Assembly: GCA_938045585.1 (NCBI GenBank)
Contig: CALIAU010000011.1
Coordinates: 1 to 64,000 of the forward strand
Direction of reading: 5' to 3'
From: an uncultured Saprospiraceae bacterium
GTDB taxonomy: Bacteria > Bacteroidota > Bacteroidia > Chitinophagales > Saprospiraceae
DNA: 64,000 nucleotides
Shown piece by piece: positions 19,656 to 29,008 of this stretch; position 1 is the stretch's first letter, and every line of letters begins with the position of its first letter. The notes beneath the pieces were generated by a model that had not been told where the DNA came from, ran no database searches, and saw only the letters and a list, made by a program, of their open reading frames with translations. The position numbers were made by a program, and so were the translations under genes.

Positions 19656-20711
19656 ATGAATAAAATAGCAATCTTATATCAAGCAAAACTCCCACCCGCA
19701 AAAGATGGAATTCAAAAACCTATGAAGCCTGGAGGGTATTCTGACAGCGGAGCAGATATTGCCGCCCAACTGAAAAAGGGAGGCGTTGAAGTTGTGACAC
19801 CTGTTAAAACCCCAAATCCAAATATTGATAAAGAATGGGTTTTTCCTGATACAACGGCGGGAATCGAAGAAGCCCTTGGGAAGGGAGTCAATACTTTTTG
19901 GCTAAACACAGTATTGTATAAAGATCACCCAATAGAAAATTGTTATGACAGAGGCATAGAGCTAGTTGGACAATCGCCAGAATCAGTTGATGTCTTTGAC
20001 GATAAAACACATACCAACGAACTACTAAAGCGAAACAAAATTCCAATTCCAAAAAATCAAATAATAACTAAGCAAAATAATATTGACGCAATATTAGGTT
20101 TACAATTCCCTATGGTTTTAAAACCCATTAGAGGAAGAGGTAGTCAAGGAGTAAGCAAAATTGAGAATCGAATAGAATTAAAAGAAAAGTTAGATGTTTT
20201 ATTTACTAAAAATGACTTCGGAAGTGCAGCCTACATCGAGAATTATCTAAGCGGTCAAGAAATTACAATTTCAGTAATGCCAAAAGGAAAATATCAGTTA
20301 AATAATGATACGAAACATTTTGATAGACCCTGGTGTCTTCCAGCAGTAAAACGAATAAATCATAGTAATGGAATTGCACCATATAACGGCATAGTAGCTG
20401 TAATGGAAAATAGCGAAGTTCTAAACGATCTTGAGTTGAAAAGTGAACAAATCCAAGAAGTCAATAAACACTGCATCAAGGCTGCTGAAATAATTGATAT
20501 AAAAGCACCCATAAGAATAGACTGTAGAGCAAATGAAAAAGGTAAATACTTTCTATTTGACTTAAATATGAAACCAAATATGACAGGGCCATCAAGACAA
20601 CACAGAAAAAATCAAGATAGCCTAAGCTTACTTGCTGCCAGAAAAATTGGATGGAATTATTTGGATTTATTAAATAATATTTTGAACCAAAAATGGAAAG
20701 CCAGCTCGTAG
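19656..20711 (+). CDS. ATP-grasp enzyme, D-alanine-D-alanine ligase-like
   Basis: The protein of 351 residues starts best at ATG 19656 (MNKIAILYQAKLPP); an open frame reaches a TTG at 19584 but those extra residues are Lys/Ile-rich and look non-coding. It has the ATP-grasp order: N-terminal Rossmann-like segment, GQSPESVDVFDDKTHT, then FPMVLKPIRGRGSQGVSK (ATP-binding lysine and glycine loop), AAYIENYLSGQEITISVM, and C-terminal FDLNMKPNMTGPSRQHR with metal-binding Asp/Asn. It is a carboxylate-amine ligase of unknown substrate; its CYDRGIELVGQSPESVDVF region resembles Ddl-type enzymes. It stands alone between two T9SS genes. Confidence 0.83.
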   Translation: MNKIAILYQAKLPPAKDGIQKPMKPGGYSDSGADIAAQLKKGGVEVVTPVKTPNPNIDKEWVFPDTTAGIEEALGKGVNTFWLNTVLYKDHPIENCYDRGIELVGQSPESVDVFDDKTHTNELLKRNKIPIPKNQIITKQNNIDAILGLQFPMVLKPIRGRGSQGVSKIENRIELKEKLDVLFTKNDFGSAAYIENYLSGQEITISVMPKGKYQLNNDTKHFDRPWCLPAVKRINHSNGIAPYNGIVAVMENSEVLNDLELKSEQIQEVNKHCIKAAEIIDIKAPIRIDCRANEKGKYFLFDLNMKPNMTGPSRQHRKNQDSLSLLAARKIGWNYLDLLNNILNQKWKASS

Positions 20712-21369
20712 CACAAGCTGATGGCGCAAATTATTTATTCGATTTTTGAATAGAATAGAGTATAAACTTTACATGAGGTACATTTTTCATTATCGTTAAT
20801 GCTGAGCATCAGCAAGAAGACGACTCTATAATAGAGTGGAATCAAAATTTAATTAGTTTTTACTCTTAGTAAAGATTTACAAAATTATACTCTTTGTTAA
20901 TTCTTACTGCGTGCATATTTGCTTGCCTTTTGTAGTTTATGTTGAGAATATTTATAAAATGCAGATGAGAAACCAAATAAAAACAGAAAAGAAAAATCAA
21001 TGCAAAAGCACGATGAACTGTCGTCGCTCGACAGACTATTTTAAGCCAAACAAAATTGAATAGTATAAAAGATTTTTATCTTTGCATAGATTTTACAACA
21101 ATAATGCTTTCCCATAAACGCTTTCTAAGGCATACCTAGTTAACACCTTTGGAATATCTGGAAATCGCTATTAACACAAAAAGAAAAGGGAGAGTAAAAT
21201 TTTTATATGAGCGCATTTTTCTTTTTAAGCATCTCAATCCAACAATGACTTTTTGTGAAATCCTTTAAAAGGTGCCGCATTTTTTATGTAGGCCTTGATT
21301 TGATTATAAATTGTATTCTCTAAGTATTTTTGTTTTTTCAAAATTTACTAACTAAAAAACTATTAAGCT
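20712..21369. other. 658-base intergenic region with promoter-like and hairpin elements
   Basis: A CTGTCG/CGACAG hairpin lies at 21018-21034. A TATCTTTG box at 21077-21084 with TTG at 21056-21058 (18 bases between) looks like a full Bacteroidota promoter reading right, about 285 bases before the protease gene. A second promoter is at 21299-21332. The span 21090-21300 has no reading frame and could be a long leader or a small RNA. Confidence 0.5.
21299..21332 (+). promoter_or_regulatory. Candidate promoter of the subtilisin-like protease gene
   Basis: TTTG at 21299-21302 and TATTTTTG at 21325-21332 match both Bacteroidota elements with 22 bases between, slightly longer than usual. Transcription would begin about 30 bases before the ATG at 21370. 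Confidence 0.55.
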
Positions 21370-24300
21370 ATGTCATCTTCAAATTTTCAAGTACAGGTTT
21401 TAAAATTTATTTTTTGCTTTTTCTTTATCTCTTTAAATATAGCAGCATTAAGTGCTCAAAATCAAAATTATGATAATTTATACTATTGGTCTGATTTAGG
21501 AAAAACTGAATTGGAAGTCGATAGCGATACGTATATCTTATTGGCAAAGAATAATTCAATTTTCAATTCGAAATTAAGCGCCAATGTCGATAATGAAAAT
21601 ATTAAAAAAGCCAGTAATACTGGATTTTTAATTTACGAGAATGAAAAAAACAAGGTTTCAGAAAAGGACATTTTCAAAGAATTGTCTTTAAATAAAGAAG
21701 ACTGGGAAATTCATCCAGGGCTAAAAACAAGTGCTGGTTCTGCTCCTTTTCATCCTACAAAAAAAGTATTATTTAAAATGAAAAATGGAGAACCTATTTC
21801 CAATATAAATTACATTTTAGATAATTACGAGGTAGTTTCCTTATATGAAGTTAGATCTCATGTTTATACCATTGAAGTGTCAAGTGCTGTAGAGGCTATG
21901 ACCTTAGCTAATTCTATCTATGAATCTGGTCAAGTAAAATTCTCACAGCCAAATTTCACTGTATCCTTAACATTTAATAATGATCCGCTCTTTGATCAGC
22001 AATTTCAGATGCACAATACTGGACAAACAGTTAATGGTACAACAAGTACTCCTGATATTGATGCGGATGCTTTAGAAGCATGGGGAATTACAACTGGTAG
22101 TTCATCTATTAAAGTTGCCGTTCTTGATCAAGGTTTAGAGGCACATCCTGATTTGACAGATGCAAACGGAAATAGTACGGTTGTTGGAGGTTTTACCCCA
22201 GATGTACCTGGTGGTAATGGAGAACCTGATGCAGATACAGACTTTCATGGAATGGCTTGTGCAGGAATAATAAATGCTGCACACAATGATATAGGTGTCA
22301 GAGGTATCGCACCAGGAGTACAATTGCTAGGAGTTAATATTTTTGCTGCACAAACGACAGAATCCTTAGCTTCATCTTTTACATGGGCAAAGGATAATGG
22401 AGCGGATGTAATCAGTAACTCATGGAGTTATACCGATTCAGATTGTAGTACAGATCAGCCTGCAGTTAATGATGCAATAGAGGATGCTTTTCTTAACGGT
22501 AGAAATGGAAAAGGATGTTTAATTGTTTTTTCTTCGGGAAATTCAGGGGAGAACGGATGTGTGGCTTATCCTGCTAGATTAAGCACCGTTACTGCTGTAG
22601 GTGCAATTACTTCTAAGGGAGTTGTGCCAAACTATGGTCAAACAGGTCCTGAGTTAGATCTAGTGGCGCCTACGAGTGATGTAGTTTCTGCAAATGCAAA
22701 TGTTTATACGCTTGATCGAGTGGGTAATTTTGGAATTGTTTTAGGAGATTACCTAACATTTTTTGGAGGCACATCAGCAGCAGCACCCTTGGTTGCTGGA
22801 ACTGGAGCATTAGTCTATAGTTTAAATCCAGATTTAACCATAGCCGAAATGCGTGATATACTCTATTCATCTGCAGATGACATGGGGCCTTCAGGGTTTG
22901 ATAATAGCTTTGGACATGGTAGAGTGAATGCACATCAAGCCGTACTAAACGCTAATACATCTTCTGCTGTTAATGTAGCGCTAAACAAACCGGCGACCCA
23001 ATCTTCTACAAGATTTGGTGGAGTAGCATCAAGAGCCGTTGATGGAAATACGAATGGGAACTCGTTTACACATACTGACTTTGAGCAAGGATGGTGGAGA
23101 GTAGATTTACAGGATGAATATGATATCAGTGCAATCAATATATTCAATAGAACAACTTGTTGTTCCGACCGACTTATAGGAGCAAGTGTATATGTTGGTA
23201 ATATTGGTAGCAGTAACCCCAATGATTATACATTAGTAGGTGCTTTGAACGCGAATGCACAAATCAACTTTACTAATCTAAACGTAAGTGGACGCTATGT
23301 ACTTATTGATAGAAACAATACAAATTGGTTAAGCCTTGCAGAAGTACAAGTTTTTGGGACCTTGGCGCCACCTGCGGTTAACGTAGCACTTAATAAACCT
23401 GCCACTCAGTCGTCTACAAGATTTGGTGGAGTAGCTTCAAGAGCTGTAGATGGAAATACGAATGGGAACTCGTTCACCCATACTGACTTCGAACAAGGAT
23501 GGTGGAGAGTAGATTTACAGGATATATATGATATCAGTACAATCAATGTATTCAACAGAACAACTTGTTGTTCTAACCGACTTGTGGGAGCAAGTGTATA
23601 TGTTGGTAATATTGGCAGCAGTAACCCCAATGATTATACATTAGTAGGTGCTCTGAACGCGAATGCACAAATCAACTTTACTAATCTAAACGTAAGTGGA
23701 CGCTATGTACTTATTGATAGAAATAATACAAATTGGTTAAGCCTTGCAGAAGTACAAGTTTTTGGGACCTTGGCGCCACCTGCTGTCAACGTAGCACTAA
23801 ACAAACCCGCCACTCAGTCATCTACAAGATTTGGCGGAGTAGCATCAAGAGCCGTAGATGGTAATACAAATGGGAACTCGTTTACACATACAGACTTTGA
23901 ACAAGGATGGTGGAGAGTAGATTTACAGGATGAATATGATATCAGTACAATCAATGTATTTAACAGAACAACTTGTTGTTCTGAAAGACTAATAGGAGCA
24001 AGTGTATATGTTGGTAATATTGGCAGCAGTAATCCCAATGATTATACATTAGTAGGTGCTTTGAACGCGAATGCACAAATCAACTTTACTAATCTAAACG
24101 TAAGTGGACGCTATGTACTTATTGATAGGAATAATACAAATTGGTTAAGCCTTGCAGAAGTTCAGGTTTTTGGCACAATATCAGGAGCCATAAACCCTAA
24201 TTTCGATATTACTCAGAATGAAGAAATTACAATTTTCCCTAATCCCGCAAAAGATGTTTTAAATGTAGATCTTTCAAAATACCATAATGCAAGAACTACC

Positions 24301-24477
24301 TATTCCATTTTTGATGTTAATGGAAATGTAATGATGAACGGACAGTTCAATGCAAAACATCTAGATCAAGAATACATCGAATTAGATGGTTTAATAGATG
24401 GGAATTATATTTTATACTTAGTATCTGAAGGGAACAAACCTACAACGCATAAATTTGTAGTACTGAAGTCTTATTAA
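21370..24477 (+). CDS. Subtilisin-like S8 protease with three fucolectin-type domains and T9SS tail
   Basis: The 1035-residue protein has a signal peptide (IAALSAQ), an inhibitor-like propeptide region up to about 200, and an S8 serine protease domain at about 225-530. Asp253 (AVLDQGLEAHPDL), His293 (DFHGMACAGI), the oxyanion Asn391 (SSGNSGE) and Ser469 (GGTSAAAP) form the complete active site. Three tandem F5/8-type, fucolectin-like domains follow at about 535-668, 671-804 and 807-940. Each has NVALNKPATQSS, AVDGNTNG, GWWRVDL and the motif RTTCC(S)(D/N/E)R with a paired cysteine, like eel fucolectin's His...RGDCCxER site. A type A sorting tail (IFPNPAKDVLNVDL) ends it. It should be a cell-surface or secreted protease directed to sugars such as fucose-bearing glycans. 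Confidence 0.94.
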   Translation: MSSSNFQVQVLKFIFCFFFISLNIAALSAQNQNYDNLYYWSDLGKTELEVDSDTYILLAKNNSIFNSKLSANVDNENIKKASNTGFLIYENEKNKVSEKDIFKELSLNKEDWEIHPGLKTSAGSAPFHPTKKVLFKMKNGEPISNINYILDNYEVVSLYEVRSHVYTIEVSSAVEAMTLANSIYESGQVKFSQPNFTVSLTFNNDPLFDQQFQMHNTGQTVNGTTSTPDIDADALEAWGITTGSSSIKVAVLDQGLEAHPDLTDANGNSTVVGGFTPDVPGGNGEPDADTDFHGMACAGIINAAHNDIGVRGIAPGVQLLGVNIFAAQTTESLASSFTWAKDNGADVISNSWSYTDSDCSTDQPAVNDAIEDAFLNGRNGKGCLIVFSSGNSGENGCVAYPARLSTVTAVGAITSKGVVPNYGQTGPELDLVAPTSDVVSANANVYTLDRVGNFGIVLGDYLTFFGGTSAAAPLVAGTGALVYSLNPDLTIAEMRDILYSSADDMGPSGFDNSFGHGRVNAHQAVLNANTSSAVNVALNKPATQSSTRFGGVASRAVDGNTNGNSFTHTDFEQGWWRVDLQDEYDISAINIFNRTTCCSDRLIGASVYVGNIGSSNPNDYTLVGALNANAQINFTNLNVSGRYVLIDRNNTNWLSLAEVQVFGTLAPPAVNVALNKPATQSSTRFGGVASRAVDGNTNGNSFTHTDFEQGWWRVDLQDIYDISTINVFNRTTCCSNRLVGASVYVGNIGSSNPNDYTLVGALNANAQINFTNLNVSGRYVLIDRNNTNWLSLAEVQVFGTLAPPAVNVALNKPATQSSTRFGGVASRAVDGNTNGNSFTHTDFEQGWWRVDLQDEYDISTINVFNRTTCCSERLIGASVYVGNIGSSNPNDYTLVGALNANAQINFTNLNVSGRYVLIDRNNTNWLSLAEVQVFGTISGAINPNFDITQNEEITIFPNPAKDVLNVDLSKYHNARTTYSIFDVNGNVMMNGQFNAKHLDQEYIELDGLIDGNYILYLVSEGNKPTTHKFVVLKSY
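22972..24176 (+). repeat. Three near-identical 408-base coding repeats (fucolectin domains)
   Basis: Units begin at 22972, 23380 and 23788. The parts from the GCGAATGCACAAATC string to the end of each unit are almost base-for-base equal, and the linker ending GGACCTTGGCGCCACCTGC is shared by units 1 and 2. Differences are mostly synonymous and gather in the first third, which suggests recent amplification or gene conversion. Confidence 0.92.
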
Positions 24478-24494
24478 TCGAATTACTAAACGGA

Positions 24495-24545
24495 CGGAGA
24501 TTGAATCGGTTGTTTAAAACCGTTTCAATCTCCGCCTTTTTCATT
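24495..24545 (+). terminator. Rho-independent terminator of the protease gene
   Basis: CGGAGATTGAA (24495-24505) pairs with TTCAATCTCCG (24524-24534), and an inner CGGTT/AACCG extends the stem; a T-rich tract follows. It lies 18 bases after the stop codon. Confidence 0.9.
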
Positions 24546-24639
24546 AGATTAGAAATCAAAATAGGAATATATATCTAGATAATGTATGCTCATCGTTGCG
24601 AGCATATAAAAACAAATTCTAAAGACAGGATATATTAAG

Positions 24640-25017
24640 TTAGTTTTTTTCTTCGCGTAAAATTCTCTCCATTTTCCGACCCTTCGCCAATTCATCAATC
24701 AACTTTTCCATTTGTCTACTTTGTTTGTAGACTTCAAATTCATCTTCTATCTCTTCTATTCGATATCCGCAAACAACTCCTTTGATTAGATGTGCGTTTA
24801 CATGTATTTTGGCTTTTTTAAAAAATGTTTCAAAGCTTACTTTTTCATCAATAAGAGTTTGCAAAGTATTTTGGTCAAAACCAGTAAACCATTGAATTAC
24901 TTGGTCTAGTTCTTCTTTTGTTCTGCCATTTTTCTTTATTCTATTCAGGTAATGTGGATATATACTTCCAAATATCATATTAGCAACCTGTTCGTTTTTC
25001 TTTGGTGTAACTTTCAT
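24640..25017 (-). CDS. DUF2200 family protein
   Basis: This 125-residue cytoplasmic protein matches the DUF2200 family along its whole length: ANMIFGSIYPHYLNRIKKNGRTKEELDQVI, then WFTGFDQNTLQ, FETFFKKAKIHVNAHLIKGVVCGYRIEEIED and the end KLIDELAKGRKMERILREE. The family is widespread in bacteria; its function is not known. The gene converges with the protease gene and has no operon partner. Confidence 0.93.
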   Translation of the reverse strand: MKVTPKKNEQVANMIFGSIYPHYLNRIKKNGRTKEELDQVIQWFTGFDQNTLQTLIDEKVSFETFFKKAKIHVNAHLIKGVVCGYRIEEIEDEFEVYKQSRQMEKLIDELAKGRKMERILREEKN

Positions 25018-25405
25018 TTTTTTGATTTTTGAATTGATTGCAAGTAATATTCAAATATAATTATTAAGTCGTGATTTTTAGATTGAGGTCAGAAAATAGC
25101 GAACAATCAATGGGATTTGGAGTCTCTTTTTGGTTTTTCTTGATATTATGCTTACATGCTTAAGAGCATTATTTTTCTATCTTTAATAAGAGCACATGCA
25201 ATTGATCGCAGGGTAAAATCCTATCCTAATGTATTATCCACAAAAAAAATAATTAAACATTAGAACTCAATTATATCTGATTAGGAAAGCTGCCTAAATA
25301 ACATAACTAGCTTATTGCTGTATTGCAAAAATAAGACTAGACTAAAGTTCATATAGTTTATTTTACAGTTCTTAACTTTGGGGCCAGATAATTTAAATTG
25401 AAAAT
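25018..25405. other. 388-base divergent intergenic region
   Basis: Lies between the DUF2200 gene and a rightward beta-helix gene. It holds the promoter at 25373-25380 and a TATCTTTAATAAG string at about 25181, similar to boxes elsewhere in the window. No gene is seen. Confidence 0.5.
25373..25380 (+). promoter_or_regulatory. Candidate -7 promoter box of the beta-helix gene
   Basis: TAACTTTG matches TAnnTTTG exactly and lies 25 bases before the ATG at 25406. The -33 region has only a weak TTTA. Confidence 0.5.
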
Positions 25406-27289
25406 ATGAGCATAAAACATGTAATAGCATTCTTGTTCTTCATGATGGTAAATCATTGCAATATTCTGAATGCAAGTAAGATAATAGTCTCTTCAGAAAT
25501 TGGTTTTGACCCGATTGATAATACCAATTTTCTGCAATATGCTTTTGGACAAACTACTGAAGATACTATTGTAGTGGATAATGTGGGATTGGATTGGAAT
25601 ACTGGCCCTTTATGGATAGATAGAAGTGATATTACCATCATCTTTGAGGAAGGAGTTGTACTGCATGCCTTGTTTGGGGAGTTCGATGTTTTCGAGTCGT
25701 TAATTAATGTGAATGATAAATCCAACATCAATATTGTAGGCTATAATGCAGAGTTTATAATGAATAAACAGGAGTATGTTGATTTAGCAGATAGCGAATT
25801 TCGTCATGGAATTAGTCTTAATTCGGCGACGAATGTGCTTATAGAAGGACTTACTATTTTAGATACGGGTGGAGATGGCATTTTAGTTACTAGAAGTTTT
25901 CAGCCGAATAGTTTAAAAAATTATTGCGAAAATGTACTCATTAAAAATTGTAGATTTTCCAATAACTATAGACAAGGATTATCCATTACTTCTGCAAAGG
26001 ACTTAAGCATACTAAATTGTGAATTTTCTGATACTAATGGAACGCTTCCAGAAGATGGGATCGATTTAGAGCCAGATATTCCAGAAGAAAGACTTGAGAA
26101 TATTCTTATCAAAGATTGTAGGATATTCAACAATTTCGGGAATGCAATTCAACTCGCATTATTTATGATGGATGACGATTCTGAAGACGTTTCTATCACT
26201 ATAGAAAATACCTACATGGCAAACAATCATCATCCTTCTAATACATTTGACTTTGCAGAAATTGCTGCAACGGACAACGGATCAAATGGTGTTGATGGCT
26301 TTGTCGACTTTAAAAACTGTTATATTCAGAGTAGCCAATGGTCAGCTGTTTATGCTTCAAAGACTGTAGAGAGCTTCGACCTAAATTTTACAAACTGTGT
26401 GTTTAAAGATGTGTCGAATGACCCAATAGACTTGAATAATCCAATATTTCTTGAAGTGACAGATTATACAAATCAGGTTCCAAGGTTTGGTGGTTTGAAT
26501 TTTACAGATTGCGCAATTATTTACGATGAAAATATTCCATTTTTTAATGTATTTGAAAATCTTCCAACATCTGATGGATTGGGCAACATAACTGGAAATT
26601 TCTTTATTGTAAATCCAAACGATGCTGGTTTTTTGACAGGGTCAAATCCAAGTAATGTAAATATTACCTATGAATATTTTGAAACTTTCCCAACAACTGA
26701 AATCAGTTTAAGCTCAAGTCAATTAAATTATCTGGAAGAAGATAAATTTATTGATTTTGAAATTACAAGGAATGCTAACCTTGAGATACCACTTGCGGTA
26801 GAATTTGAATATACAGGTACAGCGCAATATGGCTTGGACTACGAAAGATCGAATGGTTTTGTTATTGTCCCATCGAAAAGCTCATCTGTAGTAGATACTA
26901 TTGAAATTATTCAAGATGAAATCGAAGAAGCGACAGAATCTATGCTAATGTCAGTTGTTGAAAATGATTGCATTCAGCTTGGCCAATTAAATTCATTGGA
27001 GTTTATTATTAGTGATATAATTACTTCAAGTTTAGAAGAAAACAAATTCAAAAATCAGAATGTATTAGTGTTCCCAAATCCATTCAATGCGTCTTTAAAT
27101 CTTGAAGTGAAATCATCTAATTTTGATATTAAGATTTTAGATAACAAGGGACTGCAGATAATGTCATTTAAAAACCAATTTGATAATGCGACTCTGGACC
27201 TGAGTCAATTGAATACAGGGCTCTATTATTTGTTAATTCATAATAATTCTGACGGTACACTTTCTAGTAAAAAACTGATAAAAAATTGA
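25406..27289 (+). CDS. Right-handed beta-helix protein with Calx-beta-like domain, T9SS type A
   Basis: The 627-residue protein has an N-terminal signal and then a right-handed parallel beta-helix of pectate-lyase-like type from about 60 to 400 (NVLIEGLTILDTGGDGILV; ENVLIKNCRFSNNYRQGLSI; ENILIKDCRIFNNFGNAIQL). Residues about 430-540 resemble a Calx-beta or similar beta domain (LNYLEEDKFIDFEITRN). The end is a type A sorting domain (VFPNPFNASLNLEV, NTGLYYLLIHNN, KKLIKN). Beta-helix proteins of this kind usually bind or cut acidic polysaccharides; the catalytic residues are not identifiable from sequence alone. Confidence 0.88.
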   Translation: MSIKHVIAFLFFMMVNHCNILNASKIIVSSEIGFDPIDNTNFLQYAFGQTTEDTIVVDNVGLDWNTGPLWIDRSDITIIFEEGVVLHALFGEFDVFESLINVNDKSNINIVGYNAEFIMNKQEYVDLADSEFRHGISLNSATNVLIEGLTILDTGGDGILVTRSFQPNSLKNYCENVLIKNCRFSNNYRQGLSITSAKDLSILNCEFSDTNGTLPEDGIDLEPDIPEERLENILIKDCRIFNNFGNAIQLALFMMDDDSEDVSITIENTYMANNHHPSNTFDFAEIAATDNGSNGVDGFVDFKNCYIQSSQWSAVYASKTVESFDLNFTNCVFKDVSNDPIDLNNPIFLEVTDYTNQVPRFGGLNFTDCAIIYDENIPFFNVFENLPTSDGLGNITGNFFIVNPNDAGFLTGSNPSNVNITYEYFETFPTTEISLSSSQLNYLEEDKFIDFEITRNANLEIPLAVEFEYTGTAQYGLDYERSNGFVIVPSKSSSVVDTIEIIQDEIEEATESMLMSVVENDCIQLGQLNSLEFIISDIITSSLEENKFKNQNVLVFPNPFNASLNLEVKSSNFDIKILDNKGLQIMSFKNQFDNATLDLSQLNTGLYYLLIHNNSDGTLSSKKLIKN

Positions 27290-27423
27290 CAGTATAACAA
27301 GTAGGTAGAAACCTGAATTACTTTCTTCTGTTTTAGCTGTTTTAAATTTCCCTCTACAATTTAATAATAGGAGGCATATGCACAGTTAAATAGATTCTGA
27401 TACTATACCTAGTTGCTGCTATT

Positions 27424-29001
27424 TTAATTCCAAATACCTTTCAAGCTATATGTTTTCGCATCTACTACATGCACCGTTCCATTTTCTGCCATTAAACGAA
27501 CTGTATCAAAGGCTTTACTTGGGAAGAAGATACTCGTAAAACTCACTGCTCCATTGTCAATGAAGATTTCAGCAGAGGATGCATCCATAATAATACGTAT
27601 GTCTAATTGTTCTTTATTAAAGTTGATAGGGGCAGTATGTATATTCTTATAGAAATCTGCGTTAAACTTTGTCTTACTAGAATGTCTTCTATCTACATAC
27701 ATCTTTCCTTCCTTGGACTTAAAGTCAATAGTAAAATATTCACCAATATCATTTTGAAATTTTACACCAAATGATTCAGCTGTGGTTTCCTTTAAATTTA
27801 CTGTAATAAGATATTCGGATTGACAAGGATCAAAAGCTCCTTCTAAAATCTGTTCTTCAGAGATATGCATTTGGTTAAAAGAAGTAGTTTTATCCCTTAA
27901 GGCTGTAAACTCTTTTACTGGAGAACTATAGAGTTCGTAGTTAAGATCTTTTTTGATCAGTTGGAGCTCCCTAGCTAAAGTCATTGTGCTTCGCCACTTT
28001 TCGGTCGGCACAATCTGTGCATATTGCCAATTAGACATCCAGCCAATGCCAAGGATACGACCATCTTCTTTGGGGACATTATTCCAAGTCACAAAGGCAT
28101 AGTTGTCCGTCCCATAATCTAACCACTTCTGATCTTTTATATCACAGATAAATTGCTTGCCATCAAATTCACCAACGAAGTAAGAGGTGCCTGTTCCTCC
28201 ATTCGGCGCTTCTTTTTGAATACTAACAATCAAGACCCATTTTGTCTCATCCGAACCCTCTACGCGCATAGGAAACAAATCAGGGCATTCCCACAATCGA
28301 TTATCTCCCGCTATAGCATAATCAGAAAGAAATTGCCAATCAATTAGATTCGTTGAAGAGTAAAACTTAACTCTATCATAGGCTGCTAATACTAGAATCC
28401 ACTTTTGGGAATCTGCATGCCATACCACCTTTGGGTCTCTGAAGTCTTTTATTTTTTCTCTGTTAGGAATAACTGGATTGCCCTTATACTTAGTCCATTC
28501 ATATCCACCATCTAAACTATAGGCTATACTTTGTTTTTGGAAATCATTACTCTTTGCTTTTTCACCCACAAAATCGTGATGGGTAAATGTGGCAATGATA
28601 GGAGGCTTATTTGCAGTGCCTAATTTTGAAGTATTATCTGTATCTACTATTGCTCCGCCCGAGAAAATACATCCTATGGAATCTGGATATAAACCAATAG
28701 GTAGGTGTTCCCAATGCACTAGATTTCCTGATTCTGCATGTCCCCAATGCATAGGACCCCAGACTGTACTATCTGGATAGTATTGGTAAAACAAATGATA
28801 TTTTCCATCATAATAAAACATGCCATTGGGGTCATTCATCCAATTCGCCTCTGGCGTAAAATGAAATTGTGGACGATGATTCTCACTATAGTATTCGGAA
28901 GATCTAGTGTCCTTACTTGCCTGTTCATCCTTACAGCCTAAAAACACAAGCGCTAATACTAAAATGGATAAATACAGGTTTAGCTTTACATAATGTTTCA
29001 T
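27424..29001 (-). CDS. GH32 fructan hydrolase lipoprotein (levanase/invertase type)
   Basis: The 525-residue protein has a lipobox at Cys23 (FLGC), so it is membrane anchored. The GH32 five-blade propeller motifs are complete: WMNDPNG at 54-60 with nucleophile Asp57, FRDPKV at 187-192 with the stabiliser Asp189, and WECPDLF at 237-243 with acid/base Glu238. The C-terminal 150 residues are the usual beta-sandwich. The enzyme should release fructose from levan, inulin or sucrose; which of these cannot be told. Its start is seven bases from the stop of the sugar porter gene, so the two are one operon for fructoside use. Confidence 0.95.
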   Translation of the reverse strand: MKHYVKLNLYLSILVLALVFLGCKDEQASKDTRSSEYYSENHRPQFHFTPEANWMNDPNGMFYYDGKYHLFYQYYPDSTVWGPMHWGHAESGNLVHWEHLPIGLYPDSIGCIFSGGAIVDTDNTSKLGTANKPPIIATFTHHDFVGEKAKSNDFQKQSIAYSLDGGYEWTKYKGNPVIPNREKIKDFRDPKVVWHADSQKWILVLAAYDRVKFYSSTNLIDWQFLSDYAIAGDNRLWECPDLFPMRVEGSDETKWVLIVSIQKEAPNGGTGTSYFVGEFDGKQFICDIKDQKWLDYGTDNYAFVTWNNVPKEDGRILGIGWMSNWQYAQIVPTEKWRSTMTLARELQLIKKDLNYELYSSPVKEFTALRDKTTSFNQMHISEEQILEGAFDPCQSEYLITVNLKETTAESFGVKFQNDIGEYFTIDFKSKEGKMYVDRRHSSKTKFNADFYKNIHTAPINFNKEQLDIRIIMDASSAEIFIDNGAVSFTSIFFPSKAFDTVRLMAENGTVHVVDAKTYSLKGIWN

Positions 29002-29008
29002 TTTCGAC

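Noticed and set aside
22972-24176. CRISPR or satellite array
   Set aside because: Units are 408 bases long, coding, in frame and lack short repeats with unique spacers.
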